From NCBI GenBank assembly GCA_021018815.1, contig JAITYX010000009.1:8310501-8374500 (forward strand): a stretch of 64,000 nt of DNA, given 5' to 3'. Of this stretch, positions 58,001-64,000 are shown piece after piece. A program made the position numbers and the translations under genes. The stretch comes from Talinum fruticosum (Eukaryota > Streptophyta > Magnoliopsida > Caryophyllales > Talinaceae). The notes beneath the pieces are model-generated. The model saw only the letters and a program-made list of their open reading frames with translations. It was not told where the DNA came from and ran no database searches. Position 1 is the stretch's first letter. Every line of letters starts with the position of its first letter.

Positions 58001-58480
58001 GAGACATATGCTTTGAGCTTCTTCCAATTGTCCTAAATTATAAAGTTGTAGACCTCGCATGGTGTACCTTATGCCTTAATGACCCTTGTCCGAATGTGAG
58101 ACTTGAAGCTTCTCTATTTCTCTCGTAGCCGACATGAGGGTCTTGTATTTCACAAAACGGAGACTCTTTTCCTTCACATCCAAGTTGAACATTTTCCGAA
58201 ACACAAGAACGACATGCATTAGTATTAACCATTTACATTAAATTGTAATTCTATGTTCGGATGTAGTGCATTTACGTTTATATCATCCCAAAGGTTTTCC
58301 TTAACCAATTCGGGACTTTGCTCCATTTACCGCATAAACGTAGCTCATGAAGCAAGGTGCGCCCTCACCTTTCAAGTTCGGTGATCATAAAAAATGGACT
58401 CGAGTAAGGAGAGTTGGATCTTCTCGCTACGTGCCAACTTCTCCTTGTTCATCGTTTGTTCATTCCCTTGTGTTCTTTAT
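55020..58480 (-). pseudogene. CACTA-1 gene: En/Spm-associated protein with DUF8039-like and Ulp1-like parts
   Basis: Minus-strand gene, apparently with introns. N-terminal part near 58220-57990: FRKMFNLDVKEKSLRFVKYK and DNWKKLKAYVSTP, like the En/Spm (Transposase_24-type) region. Next are RTRWYTKVNEKLYKRKLEQP near 57800 and an 8-residue repeat array at 57193-57323. A DUF8039-like block follows near 56720-56520 (VVHSCNQVSSFMGHIRYEDR ... SFVAWPKSLVILATSK). At 55310-55210, NMECDFYTLQYIKEIVTEL matches the catalytic-Cys region of Ulp1/C48 peptidases (usual ECGYYVMRYMKEI). The tail YTKAVLDELREGWAQFV lies near 55060. The His/Asp part of the peptidase is not recognised. Frame breaks suggest decay, but introns cannot be separated from frameshifts by eye. 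Family names come from memory. Confidence 0.6.
57193..57323 (-). repeat. 24-bp coding minisatellite, 5.5 copies
   Basis: Units begin at 57193, 57217, 57241, 57265, 57289 and a partial at 57313. On the minus strand each encodes VESR(V/M/L)A(T/A)x. Units keep the frame because 24 is divisible by three, and substitutions between units favour synonymous or similar codons. Confidence 0.92.
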
Positions 58481-59116
58481 AACTTGGGATCTTGCTGCTA
58501 CATTTTATAATGACCTGTAAGAAGAAAAATCATAATCATTAGATAATTCGAATAATAACACCAAAAATAAAAATATTCTACATCTCAAAAATAAATTTTT
58601 TAAAAAATCATACTTTCAAAATGAAGTGAACTTTGTAAAGGGCTTTCAATAATCTATATTTCAAATAAAAGACTTTCTTATTTAGTCTAATAGACAAAAA
58701 GAAAAACAATTTATTCATAACTATTGATGGGTATGCGTGAAATCTGAAATGTATAAGATTATGATGGCCATACAACCTATTATCATATTACTCTCAAACT
58801 ATTCAACATAAACAATTCAAAAACCTTTACATAGTAAGTTATTATCAAATAACATGAAAATAATAAAAGGTTATTTAGTAAATTCATCTTTTTTCTAAAA
58901 TGGTTATCAGTTTTTATTTTTCTATTGTTGTTAAATTTCTCCTTTTTCTTAAATTGTTACTATATATTATGTACATTTATTTTAGTAAATCTTTTTTTGT
59001 TAAGCATATAAGGGTTTTCATGGTTTATATATATATAAACCATATATAGCCTTTTCTCTCCATTTGGTGTTTGGGAGGGGTGTTTAGTTATATATTTTGT
59101 TAAATATATTGCTTAT
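58481..59116. other. AT-rich 5' flank of the CACTA-1 gene
   Basis: No gene seen. It holds a perfect 24-bp AT-rich palindrome at 59020-59043. No subterminal repeats like those at the left end were found, so the transposon end is missing. Confidence 0.5.
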
Positions 59117-59430
59117 ATATAACACCCAAGACCCACCCTAGGAGTATTACATGGCAGGGTTCGCCGAGAGGAACCCCTAAAGCTACTTATGATCTCAACT
59201 TGGGGTTAATAATCCTTTCTTAGATTGGGGAAGCGGATCTTGAGGTTTTCAAAGGTTTTTCTGAAAATTTCGACGAGTTTCCTCTATAATATGTCTAATC
59301 CCATAGGCTTAAAGCCTTAACCCCGCACGAAACACATTTCTAAACTCAATGAGCCATACGCTCCGAGCATCCATAACACAAACTCAACGAGCCACATGCT
59401 CGGAGTATTCACATGGGATTTTTATATTCA
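59117..59430 (+). repeat. Chromovirus-like LTR scrap
   Basis: TATAACACCCAAGACCC starts a stretch that parallels 25694-25960: GTTTAAAGCC-type and ...CTTAAAGCCTTAACCCCGC, then ACTCAACGAGCCACATGCTC. It ends without internal sequence and is followed by the leader of the next copia ORF. Confidence 0.6.
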
Positions 59431-59450
59431 TAGTCAAACTTCCTCACAAA

Positions 59451-61004
59451 ATGCCTAAGAGAGGTAATCATCCCGACTTTCATGGCTCCTCCTCTAAGAA
59501 GCCACGCACCAAAAGCCAAGAAGGCTCGACACCTTCTAAACCGGTTGTCACCCAAGCATCTCACGCTGGACGACAAGTTCTTTCCAACCACAAAATTTTC
59601 GTGGTTGCCCCACATTCAAACCACCGGTGTATATAATTTTCTTTGTTTCAGCAAGTTCATTTACCCTTAACTCATTTCGTGTTTTACACTCACCTCACTC
59701 ACTCGAAGGTGTTCTAACCTCCGGGGTTCGGAACGTTATCGTTCGCATAAACACCTCTCTCCTCCACGGCCTGTTCAAGGTTTCCTCTCTTTTCTTAAAC
59801 ATCAACCCTATTCCTTTCATCGAAGTCGCCAACGACTTCTTTGAAAAATTCGCCAAAGAGTTCCCCGAGTCACGAAATTTTTTCGGTGACTCGGTTGAAG
59901 TCGAAGCACACCTTCGTGCTTCCTGCCGATGAGAACCTTTTTCTCTCAGCATTCCAAGCAAGGAGAACCCCAACTCCAAGCATTTAAAAGCACTTTTTGA
60001 CATTCTTGAGGGCTACGAAGTAGACCTCGTCCCTTCTATCATTGAGCGGATGGTAGCTGTGCTAGCTCAACTCCAAAATAAGAAGAACATCCCTCTTCCC
60101 ATCGGTGCTCTTCTCACCCTTGTTTTTAAACAATTGAAAGTTCCTCTCCCTCAAACTCTAACGCTACTTCGATGCTTGCCGTTGTAGTCGGAAAAAGAAA
60201 CTTCAAGGGTACGGGTATCGGAAACTCAACCTGGTATCTGGGTACACAACTCGGAGCCGAGGCCACCTTCTTCGCCTCGGACTCGGAAAGAAACCCCTCT
60301 CTCTCTCCCAGCCCCACCTGGTGGTGCCTCCACCTCGGGTGGTTCACGTCTCTCTCCTCTATTTTGTCCTCCGCTTTCTGGACAAAATTAATTCCGTGTC
60401 CTCGAAATCATGGACTTGTTCCGGTCATTCAGGACTGTCTATTAGTCTATGACCATCAACTAAAAACAGCCCGAGTCTCAAATTCGAGAGCAGCAAGAAC
60501 TGGTTCTTGAGATGAAGGGCTTGGTGAAGGAGCAAAAGGAGCTGGTCGAGCTCCTCCAGGAGAGAAGGTCCAAGGCAGCTCAGGACCGTGGCTACTCGGA
60601 CACTTCGAAGCGTCCTCGAGCTCGGCCATGACCTCCTCAAAAGCGGGAGAAAGATGAAGCGGACAAAGAAGAAGCGGACGCCGAGGAGCCTACAGCTGAG
60701 GCAGCTCCTTCCGGGCAAGGGAGGCTCAAACGAAGAAGGAGGAAAGACAGCTGAGGGTAAAAGTGCTCCTCAAGCTCAAGTGAAAGTACTCGGCTCGGAC
60801 AGTAGTCCGAGTGGGTCGAAGACCTTGCTGCTCCCAAGCACAAAGGTAGTGGGTCGGACCGAGCGGACCCCTCTAGCTACCGAGGTCCACAGGGAGGAAC
60901 CTCTAGATCCTCTCGTTCTAGGTCGGCCACTCGGAGCCGAGCCCTTGACGGCAATCCCGGTCCTCCCTCCGCCGTGCTCAAACACATCTCCCTCTCCCTC
61001 GTAG
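59451..61004 (+). pseudogene. Cop-5 post-pol (env-like position) ORF
   Basis: Third copy of the ORF at 6298. The ATG at 59451 starts MPKRGNHPDFHGSSSKKPR. After a frameshift: LTLDDKFFPTTKFSWLPHIQ and VYNFLCFSKFIYP (59482-59670), RINTSLLHGLFKVSSLFLNI with EVANDFFEKFAKEFPE (59740-59870), ILEGYEVDLVPSIIERM (60005-60055), and a Gln/Glu-rich coiled coil (ELVLEMKGLVKEQKELVELL) near 60500. The acidic C-terminus includes GSDSSPSGSKTL and VLGRPLGAEP. It ends at a stop near 61004. It reads longer between breaks than the copy at 6298 and is the most informative copy. No membrane segment is seen. The pol and 5' LTR of this element are absent from the window. Confidence 0.72.
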
Positions 61005-61149
61005 GCGCCATGCACTCGTGTCACAATTCCACGATCCGCTAGATTCTTCTTCTTTCGACAATTTCTTTCTCTTTTACTTATTTCTTTTTGTCCGGACATC
61101 AAATACGTATTACTTGTCTGTATTCTTCCTATTTTTGTTTTCTTTGAAA

Positions 61150-61166
61150 GGCAAGGGGGAGAATAT
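61150..61166 (+). other. Upstream PPT-like tract of Cop-5
   Basis: GGCAAGGGGGAGAATATAGA, about 290 bases before the main PPT; it parallels the tracts near 7986 and 12470. Confidence 0.5.
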
Positions 61167-61445
61167 AGATAGAAAATTTGTTGTCTTGTTTAGGGGAGTT
61201 TCTACATACCTATCTCTGTGTGTATTCTCTTTAATTTCAATGAATTAATGCATTCTCTTCAACTCTCTCTATGTTTAGAGGTTATTATAGCTATTTGTGA
61301 GTTAGCATTATTTCACTGCTAAGTATATATTCCTTATGATCCGATACTTTAAGCTTGCATTACTTGTCCGATCTTCTGCGCAAGTATTGAAAAGCAAATC
61401 TTTATCACTAACAAAGTTTTTGTCTAAGTATGGAATGCCTTTCAT

Positions 61446-61458
61446 CAAAAGGGGAGAT
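61446..61458 (+). other. Polypurine tract of Cop-5
   Basis: CAAAAGGGGAGAT directly before the LTR, with GGAATGCCTTTCAT upstream. Confidence 0.85.
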
Positions 61459-63062
61459 TTAAGACTCGAGACTTTACTCCGCGCATTTCGAGTTCTATCA
61501 AAGGAATCAAGTATAAGAATTTCGCACTTATAGAGTTTTGATTCGAAGGCATTCTCTCGTATCCTATAAACTTTTCTCGAGTGATATAGTATTTTCTCTA
61601 AGTGTTATGGCATTTACTTCATGTACTTTTGCTTGGCTCTAAGTGACTTAGAAAACGGATATGCACTCTCGATGTCTCACTCGGTTCCGAGTCCCTCATC
61701 ACTTAGATTTATCGCATATTGAAATGACTAGTATTTCGCTTAACCGCACTCGGATTTGACTTCATGTTATAAGCCCTATTACGTTATAGTCAGTGCTTCT
61801 AGTCCGAATCATGCTTAGTCTAGATCAAGTTTGTTTCACTCGATATTCGGTGTATAACTTGATTCTCGTGTTAGACTAACTCGGATAGAATTTTGAGTTT
61901 TCATGGATATTAGACTTAGAAAATTCCATTTCTTTTCGACTCGGATAATTAATCACTTAATTATCATGATTATATTATTATCTGTGTCTAATTTTTGCAC
62001 CAATGTATTTTATACTTTGAGAACCAATTGATTTACTTTTGTAGGATATTCAAACGAGGATACACTTTTCAATATACAAAAGTAACCGAGCTTTAAAACG
62101 TCAAATCACCAGCGAGACATGGCTTTTCCCCTTCTCCGACCTAGCCCCGAAAATTGTGTCGTGGTCGTCTGTTTCCAAATCTGGAAAATTGAAATGCCAA
62201 GCTTAACGGTGGTTTCCACCTTATCTTTTAAGACACCGCCGGTGGTTTTAGGACTTCCAAAGAAGTTAAGAACCGTTGTCCAACGTTCATATTTCAACGG
62301 ATACTTTATGAGTGACTCAGAAAGTCGTTAACAACGGCCACGAAGGACTTCCAGTCGGAAGATGGAGATAACGACTACTCTGCCTGGTCATCTATAAAAG
62401 GAAGCCAACTCACAAGACTTGAAGATTGCCGAACCTATTGTTAATACATATACTTGAGCAAAGTCATTGTATTCATTCTCAATCTTCTACTTACAACTCC
62501 CACTCGTAATTCATTATATTCTGAGTTGTAGGTCTTGTACTTAGTTACAAACACTCTCTTCTTACTTTCTAAGTAAGGTCCCTTGACTAAGCTTTAAGGG
62601 TTAACTCAGCTCAGTTGTCCCTAGCTGTAAGGGTGATCTCGGCTAGGAAGTACTAGATCGGATAAGGGAACTTCGAGTCTAGGAAAATCTTGTAAAGAGT
62701 TGTCTAAGGGAGCAACTCGGATTTCGATCGATCTACGGTATTTTGTGGACTCAAAATAGTGGATTTGACTTCGTGCTTGAATTAGCACGGTCCGTGGTTT
62801 CTGCCCCAGGAGGGTTTCCACGTAATATCCGTGTCTATACTTTCCGAGTTCATTCTAGACTCGGACATACTCGGTTGCAGCTTGATTCACGCTTCCTTGC
62901 TTTTACCGAGATTCCGAGTCCATGATTTTCCGACCTCGTTTTACACTCGGAATCTGTTTCTTTCTCTACTTTGGCAAAAAGAGTTCAATCTTTATGAAAA
63001 TCCTCCATCACCCTATTCACCTCCCTTTAGGGTGACTCGAGACTCTCCCGAGCAAACCTTCG
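61459..63062 (+). repeat. 3' LTR of Cop-5
   Basis: This 1604-bp LTR is of the Cop-1/Cop-2 family, from TTAAGACTCGAG to ACCTTCG (end base mutated from A). The TATA box TATAAAAG is at 62393-62400. It carries the GTCGTCTGTTTCCAAATCTG block found at 10 and 9005. Like the LTR at 8340-9815 it runs straight into the middle of a gag frame. Confidence 0.88.
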
Positions 63063-64000
63063 GGATAAGAAGCCAAAAGAAGAGTTTTATAAGAAAGACA
63101 AGAAGGATAGAAAAGGTAAATACTCTTCTCCTTCAAAGTTATCTTTGACTAAGAACTCTGGATGCTTTGAATGTGGCAGCAAGGAACACATAGTCAAAGA
63201 TTGTCCAAAGAGAAAACGGGACAGAAAGAAGAAAAAGGCTATGATGGCCACATGGAGTGACGAGGACTCATCGAAGATGACGAGGACTCGGATGACTCAA
63301 AGTGTTTGATGACACTTTCTAGCTCGAAGCGTAAACAGTAGTCGACTCGGATCAATCGGATAATGAGGAAGCTAATCCTTAAGAGGTAATTGAGTACTTT
63401 CTCAAATTCTCCAAAGCTGATTTAGCTAAGTATATTTTCACTTTGGAAGAAAAGTCCAATTCGATTCTTCTCACTTTGAAGAACAACTTGAGTCAATTTC
63501 CTTTGAAAGCATCTCTTTAAAAAATGAGTTAGAACAACCGAGACTCACACTCGGAGAAGTCAAGACTAGTGCTCAAATCAATGAGACTGAGTCCGAGTTA
63601 CTCAAAAGAGAAAATGAGAAGCTAAAGCAAAAGCTCAATGAGTCTCAATATCTTGTTTTAAAGTTTACTCAAGGTCGAAAAACCTTGACGTGCTCTTGTG
63701 ATCTCAATGTGTCTCCTTCGTAAAAGAAGGTCTTAGTTTTAATAAAGAGGAGGAATCCAATTCCTACTCAAAACTTTTCAAGAAGGATTCCGAACAGTAA
63801 AGTTCAGGAAAGCCGAGCACGATCCTACTCATAAGAAAGAAAACAGGATTGAGCCCGGACTAGTTTATAGGAGAAAACCATCTCCATCGTTTTCAAAGAG
63901 AAAATTTATCAAAAGAAAGAGACACGGACTCAGCTTCTCTAAACGAAGACTCGGAATCGGACTAAACCCAAAGACATTCAAATCTGGGTTCCGAAAAACC
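63063..64000 (+). pseudogene. gag: gag fragment of copia Cop-Y, runs off the window
   Basis: It begins inside gag (KKPKEEFYKKDKKDRKGKY) and carries the best zinc knuckle in the window, CFECGSKEHIVKDC at 63163-63204, an intact CX2CX4HX4C. KKKKAMMATWSDEDS follows, then an acidic region and a Glu/Lys/Leu-rich part (LKNELEQPRLTLGEVKTS-like, 63510-63580) likely to be coiled coil. It ends at 64000 near the gag-protease boundary (KTFKSGF / IQIWVPK-type block). Frameshifts near 63300 and 63480 break it. The N-terminal half presumably lay left of the element that inserted here. Confidence 0.82.

Noticed and set aside
59020..59043. 24-bp AT palindrome as a functional site
   Set aside because: It is a TA-rich run bracketed by GGTTT/AAACC; such palindromes arise easily in AT-rich DNA and nothing around it gives a role.
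1..64000. tRNA, rRNA, defence system or intact host gene
   Set aside because: Looked for on both strands; nothing beyond transposon remnants, the plastid fragment and unassigned AT-rich spacers could be supported.

Overview
The window is nuclear DNA of a flowering plant, from a gene-poor, repeat-rich (probably heterochromatic) region. Nearly every recognisable segment is a decayed transposable element, and I found no intact host gene, tRNA, rRNA or CRISPR array. The plant origin is shown by Sirevirus-type Ty1/copia elements with long LTRs and an extra ORF after pol, Tat-type Ty3/gypsy elements carrying plant-mobile-domain (PMD) and DUF7745-like antisense genes, plant CACTA ends, and a stray piece of the chloroplast gene psbD. 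All coding regions carry stops and frameshifts, so all are annotated as pseudogenes. Family names rest on motif recognition by eye; no database search was run.

Layout: (1) 1-9815, Ty1/copia element Cop-1 (+): partial 5' LTR, PBS, gag, PR-INT-RT-RNaseH, post-pol ORF, PPT, 3' LTR. (2) 9816-10615, gag piece of another copia (Cop-X) that Cop-1 abuts. (3) 10616-21335, complete but dead Cop-2 (-) of the same family, tail-to-tail with Cop-1. (4) About 21340-21817, right end of a CACTA transposon, then 21818-23243 a Tat-type LTR (Tat-1, +) and its leader. (5) 23.3-25.7 kb, AT-rich unassigned DNA with microsatellites. (6) 25694-27200, chromovirus-like LTR. (7) 27570-33645, a second-family copia (Cop-3, -), truncated at its 3' side and carrying a 239-bp psbD fragment between INT and RT. 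(8) 33.84-35.07 kb Athila-like LTR, then 35.07-35.60 kb a LINE reverse transcriptase fragment. (9) 35.8-39.34 kb, Tat-2 (-), whose single LTR has element-start sequence on one side and element-end sequence on the other. (10) 39342-39845, 5' scrap of a copia (Cop-4, +). (11) 39.86-51.229 kb, Tat-3 (-): two LTRs of about 1.95 kb, RNaseH-tail/integrase, and two antisense genes with their own TATA boxes. (12) 51230-54296, copia pol interrupted by a solo LTR (51667-53079) with a perfect 5-bp target duplication. (13) 54297-~59116, left end and gene of a CACTA element (DUF8039-like and Ulp1-like C48 regions). (14) 59117-59430, chromovirus-like LTR scrap. (15) 59431-63062, 3' half of another Cop-1-family element. 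(16) 63063-64000, gag piece of yet another copia.

Nothing here works as a host pathway; the logic is successive nesting of transposons. The most unusual items are the plastid psbD insertion inside a retrotransposon, the repeated antisense PMD gene with a conserved promoter inside Tat elements, the three copies of the post-pol ORF, two of them with a TATA box upstream, and the CACTA gene with an in-frame 24-bp minisatellite. I did not find a convincing, wholly undescribed biological system.
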